A stretch of DNA of 64,000 bases from positions 4,464,001 to 4,528,000 of the forward strand of contig PUFA01000105.1 of the NCBI GenBank assembly GCA_003508835.1. Reading direction: 5' to 3'. A model generated the notes under the pieces. It did no database searches. It saw nothing but the letters and a program-made list of their open reading frames with translations, and was not told where the DNA came from. This document shows, piece after piece, positions 43,901-58,599 of the stretch. Each line of letters begins with the position of its first letter. Within the stretch, counting starts at the first letter, position 1. This DNA is from Eonycteris spelaea (Eukaryota > Chordata > Mammalia > Chiroptera > Pteropodidae). Both the position numbers and the translations under genes were made by a program.

Positions 43901-45890
43901 GGTCATTTGTTTTTTACCATAAAATTATTAATAACATTGAATGTGGCTTCCAGATAGTACGTATAATGGCAATTGCCTTCATTTAGAGGCAAACTGAGAA
44001 CCTCTAAGAAATCATAGAAGATATTTTGAATGATTGACAAGTCTTTACTTCCAACACAAACTCATTCAATTTTTTCAACGTTTACTTAGAGCCTGTAAAT
44101 AAAATTATTTTCAATTCAGAGTCATTGCAATTAAAAAGGCAATTAAAATGCAGAGTCAGAAGTGTGTCCATAAAGCTAAGTACATGAATTCTATGACGAG
44201 CTATGTATAGGCTAACTATAATCAGAAATTAAACTTTGCAACATGGTGTTTTATTTAAAAAGTTTTTGTTGAAATATAAAAATGATACAGACAAATACAT
44301 AAACCATAAGTTTACAGCTTAATCAATTTTTACGAATTCAAAACACCTGTGTAATACCAGCTCTGAGACACTTTTGAATTTATACTCTTTATGTTATCCA
44401 CTTTTTTATTGGTGAATGATAAGGATAGAAAGTGTGTGTAGTTCAAAGCACGTGGCCTACAGTTGACTAGAGAGCTGACCGTTGTTTCCTAATCTGACAT
44501 TTTTCTTGAGAAAGATTGAAATTTGATACACTTGTCATGGACCCATTGCCTCGACTCCAAATCACCCTTATGTGACTGCTCTGCAATAATTGATCTGGCG
44601 CTTATCATTATTTTTCCTGCAGCAGATGACGTGCTTTGTTGGCAGAGAGTAGTAGAGGGACATTAGAGTCGGAGAGGGGTCTCTCTCTCTCAGGTTCTGG
44701 TGTGTTTTTCCAGGCAGTCTCCTACATTAGGTGCAACTCCCTTAGGGCCTAGGGAACATGCAGCTTCTACAGGCCTTCGCTCCTGATCGATAGCAGCTCA
44801 TGGCACTCCCCATAAGCAGACTTCTCCAGTAATACCACAAGGGGCTTCTCAGTGTGTGTGTGTGTGGTGGGGGGTTCCAGCAGGGTACCTCTTATTAAAA
44901 ATTTCTTCTTGAACCCTCTTGAGAGGCTCTGCAGCCTCAGTGAATTTCTCTATTCTCTACTCTCCAGTGAGTCATGGACGTGCCTACCTTCTACAAAGAG
45001 GTCTGGGTGTCAACCTGGCAGGGAAGGCATCTCTTCTTTGGATTCACTGTCTCTTCTCTAGGGGTAATGGTTGCTCCGGTATCTATTATTTCTATATTCT
45101 TTAAAGCGAGGGTCTGTTAGCTAAGAACGAGCTCCACAGCAAAAGGTGAGCCGTGGGAGAGCAGGTAAAGCTTCATCCGTATCTGTAGCCACTCCCCAGC
45201 GCCAGCATCACCGCTCAGCTCCGCCTCAGATCCTCAGGTGTTAGATTCTCATAGGACCACCTGTCTCTGCTCCCACAAAGGCTGGGGACCACTGCTTTAG
45301 AGTATCCTTTTTTTCTTGTAGTAAACGATTACCTACTTCTCCAAATCCTTGTTATAGTTAATATTTTTAATTAAAATTTCCATGTTCAAACTACTGTGTG
45401 GTTTCTACCTCTTGATTAGTTCCTGGACGATGTGCTTGTTCTCTTCAGGGTCCCAGAGTTCTTCCGATTCAAGACCCATGATTCGTGAAAATGATGCCAA
45501 ATGGATTTTTGCATATCATTATTTGCTGATTGAATTCATGATATTTAAAATATATTGTCAATGAATAGAAACTCAACTTAATGTTGAAATCAACCACAGA
45601 AATATTAGAACATAAATATCAAAATTGCATTGAAAGTAAGACGCAAGTGCTGTTGAAAAGAAAATGATCAGAAATGAATATTTTTTGAGTCGAAAAAACC
45701 AAGTGATGATTAGTTTTTATCATTTAAATATGTAATAGCGTCAAATTCTGATTATTTCCTTTAAAAATTATATCTGTTTTATATGTGCTCATATAATTGA
45801 TTGATTGATTGATTGATTGATTTTTACAATGAGGTTATAGATAACTAAGTGATCCCACTTCTTAGTCATGCAAAGCATACTTATGCTGGA
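41000..45890. other. Intronic DNA with a MIR, possible L1 and small microsatellites
   Basis: A - strand MIR at about 41650-41870 ends 'aagcagggtttcaaatcccagt'. About 43340-43700 resembles an old L1/MER 3' region ('tgcttgcgtcacatttgctaat', 'ccagagcaagtaac') but is uncertain. A (GT)n run is at 44852-44866. About 45160-45300 ends 'ggctggggaccactgctt' and may be a hAT-family remnant. (ATTG)n occurs at 45797-45822. No gene found. Confidence 0.45.
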
Positions 45891-47800
45891 GGACTGGCTG
45901 ACGTTGTTACCTCACTTCTCCGATTTTTCTTAACCTCTTTATTAAATCATTTACTCTATATTACATATAATTTTTTTCAGGTATGAGGATACCTTTACTC
46001 TGGTTATACTTGTTCTCAAAAACCTGGGAGACTTTCCATTTTTTGAAGATGATTATGTGCTTTTCTCTGACAGCCTATAACATTTCTTGTTATCTTTTGC
46101 CTTCAGTAGTATGAATATATTTCTAGTTTTTTTTAATTTGTTATTTTTAGTAAATTATTGACCATTTATTTGCAAATATTTCTCTCTCTCCCTTCTCCCA
46201 CTTTTTTTCTTTCTAGAATGCTAATTACATACTTTAGACTGATTTCAGCCTATATCTCTTGGATACTCTGTTCTTTTCTTTCTTTTTTATGTTTGTTCTC
46301 ACAAATTTCCTCTTGTATTTCCATTTATGTAATGTCCAATGACCTATGTTCACGTTCTCTGACTCTGTCTTGGGATGTGTCAGGTGTGCTGATGGGCCTG
46401 TCAAAGGCAGTCTTCATCTCCGTTACAGTGTGTGTTCGAATTTATTTCTAGATTATCCTTTGACATTTTCCTATTGTTTCCATTTCTTTGCTAAAATTAC
46501 CCATCTCTTCATGAATGTCATCAAGTTTTCCACTACAGCCTATGACATAGTAATCATAGTTATTTTAAATCACCTATATGATTGTTCCAAGAACAGAATT
46601 ATATTTCAGATTAGCTCTATGGATTGTTTTGTCTCCCAACGGCAGAATTATGTCTTTCCATTCTGTGTGTCTCATAACTTTTCGTTGAAATCTGCATATT
46701 CTGTGCGGGGTAGTAGAAATGTAAATAGTATTTATACCTGCAAATAGGCATGTCTCTTTTTCTGTTGACCTTTATTGAGTGAGGAACTGAGCTGTTTCAC
46801 TTTTGTTGGTTGCTATGATTTCCTTCAGAGCGCCACCAGCTTCGAATCCCTCTAGTGGTCCTTTGTAGTTAGGGCAGGGGCTGGATTGGTTAGTTGAGCA
46901 AATTCTTTTTTGTTTTATTTTATTTTATTTCATTTTATTTTTTTTTTTTTATTTTATTTTATTTATTTCTATTTTATTTATTTTATTTATTATTTTATTT
47001 TTTTTTATTTATTTTATTATTTTATTTATTTTATTATTTTATTTTTTTTTTTTTATTTTATTTTATTTATTTATTTTATTTTATTTTTTATTTTATTATT
47101 TATTATTTTATTTTATTTTATTTTTTATTTTATTTTATTTATTTTTTATTTATTTTATTTTATTTTATTTTATATTTTATTTTTTTATTTATTTTATTTT
47201 TATTTTTTATTTTATTTATTTTATTATTATTTTATTTTTTTTTTTTTATTATTTTTATTTTTTTATTTATTTTTATTTTATTTTATATATTTTATGTCTC
47301 CCCATGCTCTTGTCCGTCCGCTAGTGGCAGTCTGCTGTTGCCTGGGGGTTCAGAGCAAGGAAGCACTCTACCTTTTCCTCATTCAGCCTCAGCCTTAAGC
47401 AGTCCGTGCGTCTGAGTCTTTGAAAGGGGTTTTCTTTGTGATCCTGCCTGTCCGCAGTGCAAACAGATCTGTAATTTTCTGAAGCTAGGAGGATTTCTTG
47501 CCTCTCTCTTTTTCTCAAACTCCGTGGATTTTTACCCACTCACAGTGAGATCTCCTGCCTTTTTTAAAGCAGCTTGAGACTTTATTCCACTGGGAGAAGG
47601 ATCCAGGTAAGAATGATTTCATTCCTCAGCAGCAGCTGGTACCCAGCAGTGGAACCACACTATGACGGATGCTTTCTCTGATTCCTCGTTCTCCAGTCTG
47701 CCTCATGAGCAAATAGTGAGGTCCGTGGAGGAGAGGCTGCAAGTGTTTGTCCTCTCAGGACTCTATACTCACACTACTGTGCTTGTTCAGCTTTTAACAG
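45890..47800 (-). mobile_element. Old L1 (L1M-type) fragment containing a TTTTA expansion
   Basis: The + strand at 46150-46540 reads like the complement of old L1 3' sequence ('tctctctctcccttctcccac...tagaatgctaattacat', 'ctcttggatactctgttc', 'ttgctaaaattacccatctcttcatgaatg'). L1-like text resumes after the repeat at about 47300. No frame preserved; boundaries approximate. Confidence 0.55.
46906..47296 (+). repeat. Degenerate (TTTTA)n array, ~390 bp
   Basis: Units of TTTTA, TTTA and longer T runs. From 46970 to 47295, 326 bases contain only T and A on this strand, with T strongly in excess. It lies inside old L1 sequence, so it may have grown from an A-rich part of that element. Open readings through it encode only Phe, Tyr, Ile and Leu runs and are not genes. 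Confidence 0.97.
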
Positions 47801-50625
47801 TTCATTAAAATTTAGTTGATTTTTTTTTTGGACCTGTTTTTATGGCAGCTTTGTTTTCTTCCGGTGCTCTAGTATAGATGAGTGACTGCCTATACTAGGT
47901 AGTGATTACCCCTAGTAATGTCACGTCTCTTCCCTGGAGGCTCACTCCAACTTTCCTCAGATTTTGACTCTAATCAGCTGCCCCTGGAAGTCAGGACTCT
48001 GATGAGTTCAAGAACAGTAGTGTTTTGCAGATTGCTCAGTTTCTTCTCGTTTTTTGCATAGGTGTGAGACTTTCCCATTTATCTATCTTAAGGTGGAGCC
48101 AGAACTCTGCAGTACACACTATTAATTCACTGATTATATAAAAGTTACGAGGAATCCAGGCACATTTGTGTGTTATGTTATTAATATTTTTGATGAAACC
48201 AAAATAAGGATTAATTCTCTTTCAAAATATGCTAAATTTAGTCAAATATTGAAATGGTATGTTTTCCGTTAAATTTTCAAGAAGTGCAATTTTAGTCTAG
48301 AGTAACAGGAAAGAGACTTGGGACTTTCTACATATACTTAAGGGAAGCTCCGTACTTTTAGACACATGATTTAAGGTCTAGTATAAATTTTTATTTAGTT
48401 TTTTTTATATTTCAATGTTACACATACCCAGAGGTGTGTGTAAGATTTAAATTGTAAGATATTTACAATTTAAAGCGAAATGATACACTGGTAACTATAG
48501 ATTCAATAACCATTTAAAAAATATAAAATTGACAACAAATTTAAAGACCTTTATAGGGTCCTCTTCATTACATCCTGGACATAATCATACAGTGTTACAT
48601 GTTAACCATTCCTTGTTATTCTTTTAGTTTTTATCATAAATGTATATATATATCGATGTCAGTGTCTATAAAGTATGAACTTTCAGGACCTGGACTCTAG
48701 AGGCTTTGAATGGTGGACCATTAACTTAATCACATTTATAGATAAGTCAATGAACTTTTCTGACTTCCGTTTGTTTGTAAAACATGGAATTGTCAAAATA
48801 TAAACAATTAATATACTCGAGGTTATGTAAATTGTGGAGTTAAAGCACCTATATTTTGAAGATGCTTTATTTAAAAAATCGATTACAAATTATAAATAAC
48901 AAGTAGATTTAAAAATTGACTATTTTTTACAATAAGAAATCCCAGAAAATTATAAATATCTTTGTAAATTTTACACAAACATAAGACTGTATATCACATT
49001 GCACGGCTAATTTCAGATCCTTGGAAAGGGCTCATACAAATGAGAGACTGGCACTAAAATTTGATCCTCTTCGTGGCAAATCTGACTCTATCTGTATGTA
49101 AAACACTTTGAATAATGGTTCTATAAAAACAATAGATGTCTTTTTTATTTTTATTACTCATATTATGTTATTGGAAACTTTTTGCAATATTATTTTCCTG
49201 AGTGAAATAACATGATTAATCTAAGGACTTACATATACCATCAAATGTTATTGTTACACGTTATTTTATAATTTTTGTTCTGATTTTCCTACCAAAGAAT
49301 GCAGTTGCTTGAGTTTTAGCTTGCTTATAAATTTAAAATAACAATTTCAGTCCACATTAGTTTACTTTTTTTATTGGGCTGTTTAATATGTATGAAATGG
49401 CTTACTTTAGGAAAAAAAATTAAAAATAATTTATTTACCAAATTGAACTTAATTAATTTTATATTTCACTGTGCTGTTTTTTTCATGATTGATTGAATAT
49501 CTAGTAAACAGACTAGTGAGAAATTTCCATAGTCTTCAGAAAATCACGTAAATCATGAGAAAGTACTTTAGTCAATTTCAATATGTAAATGTTTGCTTAA
49601 ATTACTTTCATTGATATTTTATGAAAATATATTTTATACACATAAAAGCTAGGAAAATAGCTTTCACAGTATTCCAAAGTAAAAGAACAGTAGCATAATC
49701 AACACTGGGAAGGAAATTACTTTAATGGCAGTGCATATCAAAACAATGTATATTACACAGAAAACCCCATTTAAAGTGTTGTAAGTGGTCCTATATAATT
49801 TGGAACTATAAAGAAAAACATAATATAAAATAGTAAAGTAAACTTAAAAGTCACTATTTCTAAAGGACGAGATTTTATCTTTCAGATTGGGACAAACGCT
49901 TGTGTTTAAAATAGGCCTGAATTCATCTGTTGTGTTCTAGCATGATCGTATCTGATGTTTACTGCCTTTACTGCGCTGACTGATCAGCGCTCATCATTTA
50001 TAGGTTGTTAAATATTTTGATTATTACTCTTATACAATTAATTATAGTCAGTAGTAGCCATAACATTTTCAAAATTTTAGACACATGCTATAGATTTTTT
50101 TCCCCACAGTTCTCTTTTGTATTGCCTCGAAAAGAACATAAACAATCAACTCAACAAAATAAATTATTTTAAGTTTTTCTATCAACTTTCCAGACATCAG
50201 TGCCTTGAGGCAACTTTTTAATGGTGTAAAGGCTCATAAAGGTTTAATTACTGAAGAAATATTTATGGACTGTCTTTTGGCAGCAAGATTATAAAGGTAT
50301 AATGGGCGTTTTATCTCTGAATTTACTGAGTGCCTGTTCTAAGGTCATAATTCTCAACCATGGCTGAGCATCAACATTGAACATTTGATTTAGAAAAATG
50401 CTGAGAAAATGAAAGATTAAAAGATTAGAAATACTGAATCAGGATGGAGGTAAAGAGTAGGACTGATGTATCTGTATTAGAAACAAAAGAAGTTAAGTTT
50501 GAAGTTTGGTTACAATAATGGAGGATCTAGAAAGAGGAAGATGTGTTAAGAATTACATAATAACAAGAGTACTTCAGTTCTGCAATCTGATCCTTTGGCT
50601 ACTAATCTTAAAACCTCGCTTTGTT
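47800..50625. other. AT-rich intronic DNA, nothing identified
   Basis: Unique-looking sequence without recognised repeats, RNAs or coding features. Confidence 0.6.
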
Positions 50626-50628
50626 TTG

Positions 50629-50973
50629 TGTCTTATGCTGCTGGGCTGCTATAACAAAATACTACAGCCTTGGTAACATAACAACGAAAATGTATTTCTC
50701 ACAACTCAGAAGCTGAGAAGTTCAAGGTCAAGATGCCGGCCCATTAAACATTCTGGTGAGAGCCGTCTTCCTGGTTCATAGCTGGTGCCCTCTCTCTGTA
50801 TCCTCAAAACGGCAGAAAGTAGAGTCTCTTTTAAAAGAGCACTCATCCCATTTATGAGGGCTTCACACTCATGACCTAATCGCCTCCGAGGGCCACCGTC
50901 CTAATACCCTGACACCGGGCATTGGGATTTCAAGGGATGAACTGGAGAGGAGGAGACACATTCAGATCATAGT
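50629..50973 (-). mobile_element. MLT1 solo LTR (ERVL-MaLR)
   Basis: The + strand begins TGTCTTATGCTGCTGGGCTG and continues 'ctataacaaaatactacagcc', 'ctcacaactcagaagctgagaag', 'gagggcttcacactcatgacctaatcg' and ends near 'attcagatcatag', the complement of the MLT1 LTR from 3' to 5' end. Both ends are recognisable and no internal retroviral sequence adjoins, so it is a solo LTR. Confidence 0.8.
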
Positions 50974-50979
50974 AGTTGG

Positions 50980-51150
50980 TAACTTCAAAACTTATTAGCA
51001 TATTTCCATTTTCTTACATATAAAAATGGGACTAATAGTGGTGCATTTAAAAAAGGTTGTTTAAAGGATGACATTTTGAGGATTTATTTAAAGGATTTAA
51101 CACAGTGCCTGGCATATTTAAGTCTTCAATAAATATTTAGTAGGGTTTAT
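50980..51150 (+). repeat. MIR element
   Basis: 'cattttcttacatataaaaatgggactaatagtggtg' followed by 'ttaacacagtgcctggcatatttaagtcttcaataaatattt' is the MIR 3' half. Confidence 0.65.
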
Positions 51151-53810
51151 TTTAAGTGTGGGGAAAAGAGTCACGCCTCATTCAAAGTAGTGAGGGAGTA
51201 TTTGTCCTTTCTTCTTCAGAAAAGCTGTCCGAAAAGGTGATTATAAAGTTGCATATTGAAGAAAAGGAGACTGGATGATGTTGCTTCCATTTAGAAGAAA
51301 GAGGAAGTAAATGTGAACCAAGCTATAGATTAGAAGAGGTCATGCACATGCTAATTTAGAGAATATTCTAAGTTAAAAGAAGTCCATGTTGAGCAATAAC
51401 ACAGATAGCAATAAGATACTTTAAATAAACATCCTCAAGGTTATATTCTTGGAAAGACCATGCTTCCCAGATAACGACATAGAACAACGTATGACAAAGT
51501 TGTTTTATTTCAGATTCTATGGAGATGTAATAGGATCTTTTGAAAATCTTCCTAAAAGGGCCTACTTACAGTTTGGCATATAAGATATAAACAGAAACTA
51601 TATATCAGATATATGTGGGTTTTACAATTATTTCCAATGATTCTTATCCAGGGAGGGGATTCACCTCTGTTCCGATAGCTGACTTCTTATGACGAGTCTT
51701 TCTCGTATGTGTATGCTCCGTGTGCTTGTCCACCACATGCCCACTGAATATCTTACTATATATTTTTTAGGTTATCAAGAACTATTTTGGACTCTCACTC
51801 TTTCTCAAAGACCTTTTTTAAAGTCTCACAATTCTGAAGTGACTTCTACAGAAGTTTTGCTTTCCGGACTTCACACCACATCACGTGTCAACTCTCTGCC
51901 TTATTTTAACCAGAGGCAAGGCTCTGGTGTATCTGTTTGGAATGTCCATTCTTATAGAGCATTCAGCTCTAGAAGCAGTGTGTTTAGTGGTAGCGTGTGG
52001 TACTGCAGGAAGTTTTATCACACATTTTGTACCACACAGCAAACTTCCTTGTCGGGGTGCAAGCTCCTAATCCTCTCCTCTTATACAGGTAATGAGATTT
52101 TCCCTGGAACTCCATGAAAGTTCCCCCCGGGAGCTGTAGAAATATGATTAATTGATTAATCGTATATGATATGATGTTGAGAATTTGTATTTTATTTGAT
52201 AGTTATTAAGGAAATATTCTTCTTCAGCTCAATGTGATGGCCAGAACATACGATACGTTTCTCCTTCTTCCCTAACCTTCTCTTCTTTAACTCTCCCTCT
52301 TAAACTCTCCTTTCTCCTCCTTCTCTTCCTCCCCTCCATACTTTATTCTTATTCTTCCTCTCTCCACCCCTCTCTCCCTCTTTCTTTCTCTCCTTCTCTC
52401 TGTCTCATTCTCTACTCACTGAGAACATTTTCATTATTTTCAGGCCCGGATTTAATAGCCCATAGTAATTTTCTTGATTGCAATCAATCTATAGTGAGTA
52501 TCAGTTAGAGGGGAGCTATTTTTAACAGGAATGCACATGGTATTGAATATGTTAGTTAAAACATATAAGGCATATTTTTTGGAACGCTGTTTGTTATGCG
52601 AATTTTGGTAAGTCACTGGGTACTATCATATTTTAAAGATACAAGGATAAAAATCGCAGCTGGGAGGAAAAGTTTTCTTGAACCAAATGATGAAGATACA
52701 ATTAATTACAATTTAGAAAAAGAAGAAAAGGTATTGTTTACTTCATAAATAAATGTGTATATAAATATTGAAGGATAATGCTGCAAAATATTTATATTAA
52801 ATCAGAATGAAAAAAAATGTCTTTCTATATCATAAAGCTGATATAAGGAAAAAAATAAAAACATTCTCCAAACCAAAAAATACCTATCACTTGATAAATG
52901 CATAATTTAAAAATTTGGGAAATCAACATGAAAAACAGTAAACTCAGAATTTTAAAGTTGGGAGAGACAAAATTCTTAGAGGATAAACCTTAATAGTTAC
53001 CAAAAATGTGAAAACAAACCTTTTAATAATACTCGTAATCAAAGATATTTAAAATTTGGTAATTACATCTTAAGAAGAGTGGGTGTAAAATCAGCCTCTT
53101 ATTCCTCTTTATTCTCTTCTCTGCTGCTGAGAAAGGGGTTATGTTTGTAAAATGCTATTTGTTTTTTGATCTTAAGAGACCATCTGGCTTTCCTTCTTCC
53201 TTTTCCAAATGTAGTCTCACTCTGTCTCTAGCCTCTTTTCTTCAAATTTATGGGTGTATCTGACCTCCTTTGTCTTGGGTATTTTGTCTTGACATTCTTC
53301 TTTGTTCTCTTTTCCCGTCTTTATTTCTAGTTCCGTCCCTGATTGAGAAGGAAGGCCGCTGTCAAGCAGGGGTTTAAAACATAGACTCCTGGATTCAGCC
53401 TACCTGGCTTCAAATCCCAGCTCTATTAATTAGAGGCCGATTGTGACTAAGGAGATTATTTTATTATCTCCCGCTATAATGTAGGAGGATTTTAGCAGAT
53501 TCTTCTTCTTATAGGTCAGATATTACACATCAAATATGTCAATATTTATGAATTACTTACAGCAGAATCTGGCATATAATAACCACTATATAAATAAGGA
53601 TTCAAATGCATCGATTTTTAAAATATTTTACACGGATAATTTATCCATCTTCCTTTTAAAAGCTTACAGTGTTTTGTAATGCAGAACTTTTTTTTTATAG
53701 AAACATATGGATCATTTTTTCTTCTTGTCTTCTAAATTTTTTAGACTCAATCAAGATTGCATTAGCCAAAGCGATATACAGTTTTCCTTCGGCATATTTA
53801 ACTTCTTATT
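51150..53810. other. Intronic DNA with a pyrimidine tract and one MIR
   Basis: A CT-rich tract occupies 52258-52412. A + strand MIR lies at about 53370-53600 ('tggattcagcctacctggcttcaaatcccagctc'). The + strand open stretch at 51689-52117 shows no family features and I do not call it. Confidence 0.5.
52258..52412 (+). repeat. Polypyrimidine (CT-rich) tract
   Basis: About 155 bases almost entirely C and T with few purines (TCTCTCC, TTCTTCC, CTCCCTC units). Confidence 0.85.
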
Positions 53811-53814
53811 TTAA

Positions 53815-54915
53815 ATATTTCATACATAATTTATTTTAATAATGATTTTATTGAATATAATCTCATACCATAAAATTAACTTCTTTAAAATGTACAATTC
53901 AGTGGTTTCAGTATATTATTCCCCACATTGTGCAGCCATCAGGGCTATCAAAGTGTAGACCATCTTCATGGTTCAAAAAAGTACTTTATACCTATTAATA
54001 GTCATGGTCTGTCAACCCATCTGCTCCATTCTTGGTGACCACTAATCTAATTCCTATCTCTACGGGATTTGGCTATTCTGGACATTTCATATAGAAATAG
54101 ATTCATACAATTTGTAGCTTTTTGTGTCCGGCTTCTTTTTCTGCATGTTTTCAAGATTCATTTGAGGCATAGTATGCATCAGTACTTTATGCTCTTTAAT
54201 TGCCCCACATTATTTCTATCATTATATCATTTTATTGCATATAAATACACTACTTTGTGTTTAGCCATTTATCAGTTGATGGATATTGGTCTATTTTCTC
54301 TTTTTGGTTATTTTAAGGAATGCTGCTGTGAACATCTGTTGCTATATAGAGAAATATGTTTTTTTATCCTTTGGGTATATACGTAGGAATTAAATTGTTC
54401 GACTCGTGATGACCCATTGTTTAACTTTTTGAGGAACTGCCAAACTGTTATTCAAAGTAGGTATATCATTTACTATTCCCACCAGGAACATTGAAAAGTT
54501 CAGTTTTGCCACATCCTCCTTACAGTTGTATTGCCCGTCATTTTTTATTTTAGCTAGTCTAGAAGATATAAAATGGTATATTGTAAGTGGTTTTTATTTT
54601 CATTTCCCTAATGACTGAGGAAGGTGATTATCCTTTTATGTACTTATTGCCCATTGCAAATCTTTTTTGAGAGATAGCTTTTCAAATCCTTTACTCATTG
54701 TTTTAATTGGATTATTGTGTTCTTGTTACTTAATTGTGTGATACTTCATACATTCTGGATACAAGAACCATGTGAAACAAATGATTTGCAAATATTTTCT
54801 CGAATTCTGTGGGGTGTGCTTTCACTTTCTTGATAGTGTCCTTTGGGGAGAAAAAGTTTCTAATTTTGATGAAGTGCATTTTATTTATTTTTCTTTAGTT
54901 TGCTGTGTGGGATCA
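53815..54915 (-). mobile_element. L1 3' end fragment (L1M)
   Basis: The + strand reads the complement of the L1 3' region with classic blocks: 'aggaactgccaaactgttattcaaagtagg', 'cattcccaccaggaac'-like, 'atttccctaatgactgagg', 'ttgcaaatattttctcgaattctgtgggg' and 'ttttgatgaagtgcattttattt'. About 1.1 kb, no intact frame. Confidence 0.8.
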
Positions 54916-54919
54916 CTAA

Positions 54920-56548
54920 CATCTTTGTTCACTTATCTTTTATGGTGAGCTAATGATTGGACAGAGATTTAATTAAATACCTTGAATCAATAAGTCTTCC
55001 AGACTTTGCTGAGGTGTTCTATTTCTGTTTATTGTCATGCATTGAATATTCCTACAAGCATTTATAAGTCTGCCTTAGCCTTCACTGCTGCCAACACAGG
55101 GCCTCAAGGTCAGTCAGAGATGAGAGATGAGGGATTCTCTCCATAATCCTAAAAATGAAGAAAAATACACCTTTCTGGTCAGGCGCATCATCCTGCACAA
55201 TTGTATGGCCTTATAGATTCCTAGGAATTTGCAGGTCTTTTCAAATCCTGCTGTGGGCATCTCATTCTATTTTTTCCACCTAAGTTTTGTGTGTGTGTGT
55301 GTTGTGTGTGTGTGTGTGTGTGTGCCTATTGTTATGCACAACTATTATCCCTATCAAAAGAAACATAATGTTAAAAATTGCTGTTTCTTTCTCCCCAACT
55401 CCCTCCCCAAAAAAAGCCTTAGGAGTAGGACCATTTACACAGCCTGAGATCTAAGTCTTGCTCAAATAAAAAAGAAGTTTCAAAAATGGAAGTTTTCAGG
55501 AAGCTGCTAGATCGGTTAAATAGCGACAATCATCTGAGTATGAGGCCAGGAGCTCCGTACCTGTTCTTCTCCCTCAAGTGTCTGCTAGGATGATGGTTTA
55601 CCAGCTAGCCAAGTTACAAAGCTGGTGGGTCAAAGCTCCCATGCAGCTGTGCAGAGAGAGCTGCCACAAATCCCACTGTTTGGTAGAGATTTAGCTACTC
55701 TCCTCCCCCGCCCAGTTTTATTAAGAAGTAACTGACATACTTACATGATGATTTGATTTACATATATTGTGAAATGGTGACCACAGTTGGTGCTCTGGGA
55801 ACTGGTGCAAGCTTTTGCTTATTTCCAGAGTTCTAGAAAAGTCGACTTTGATAATTTTTGCTAGTATATTCATTGCCTTTCTGAAAGAGAAGATATTTCT
55901 GGTCTTTACTGTTCCAAAGGTGTTTCCTGGATTTGATTTTGACAAAGTGTGAGTTTTCTTTTTTCTTTTTTCCCCCACAATAGTTATACATTTGTCCCCA
56001 TAGCTTTGAAATGTTATGATAACTTTTTGTAATGTATTGATTATTTCTAGGTTTTTAAAAAACCCTATTCTGTCAATATGGCTATAAATTTTATCTCTGA
56101 GATCGCATGACTTTAATAATTTTTTTTCTGGGTAAATATGTATTTAAATTTAAGGATATAAAAATTAATGGACAATTACAAGTGTAAAGAATACAATTAA
56201 GATCTATTTTTTTAGCTACAAATAAGAAAAAATATATCTTTATTAATTAAAGATATAAACTGAATTACAAAAAAATGTGAAAGTTGAGTTGCTTTCATAT
56301 AAACTCATATATTTCAAATAAATACTAAAAAGTTATGTTTATGAACCTACACTTTTTAAACAAAATATATTATGGGAAAATAATAATAATAGGTCTTTCA
56401 ACTTTATAGGACTAACACTGATCATTTGATAATTTAAAACAATATTCTATTCTTTGTTTGCTCCTCATACACTTTTTAAAAAAGTGAAATGTCAAAAATA
56501 TATTAAACTCAAACAGCTCACTTTTTAAATTTTACTTTTTTTCTCTAG
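54920..56548. other. Intron upstream of the second exon
   Basis: Contains a (TG)n microsatellite at about 55287-55324, interrupted once by TT. Otherwise unclassified. It ends in a pyrimidine-rich acceptor (TTTTTTTCTCTAG). Confidence 0.6.
55287..55324 (+). repeat. (TG)n microsatellite
   Basis: About 38 bases of TG repeat with one GTTG interruption. Confidence 0.9.
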
Positions 56549-58235
<1,687 letters not shown>

Positions 58236-58239
58236 TGCC

Positions 58240-58580
58240 AGCATCATTACTCCTGCACTTTGGGGACATTATTAAGTAAAAGAAGGGTTACACAAACACA
58301 AGCACTGTGTACCAGACAGTTGATCTGAGAACCTAGGTGGCTACTAATCCAAAGAGATGGGGAACGTATACAGCATGGAGGCCCTGGACAAAAGAATGAT
58401 TTATGTCCTGGGCGGTGTTTTGGGAATGTGAAAGATTTCATCACACTACTCGGAACCATGTGCAATTTAACACTTCTGAGTTGTTTATTTTTGGAATTTT
58501 CCTTTTCATATTTTTGGACCTCAGTTGACTGCAGGCAACAAACTGTGTAAAACAAAACTGGCTACGTGGAGGAACACTGT
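58240..58580 (-). mobile_element. Partial Tigger-type transposon
   Basis: Contains 'gaatgatttatgtcctgggcggtgttttggg', 'tgagttgtttatttttggaattttccttttcatatttttggacc' and 'ttgactgcaggcaacaaactgtgtaaaa', the same right-half text as the complete element at 29179-29844. The left half is not evident. Confidence 0.6.
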
Positions 58581-58599
58581 ATCAGCAGTGACTACCTAG

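Noticed and set aside
46894..47415. Two long open readings (162-173 codons) rich in Phe, Tyr, Ile and Leu
   Set aside because: They are translations of the TTTTA array, not a membrane protein gene.
51689..52117. 142-codon + strand open reading
   Set aside because: No domain, signal or splice context; composition fits chance in non-coding DNA.
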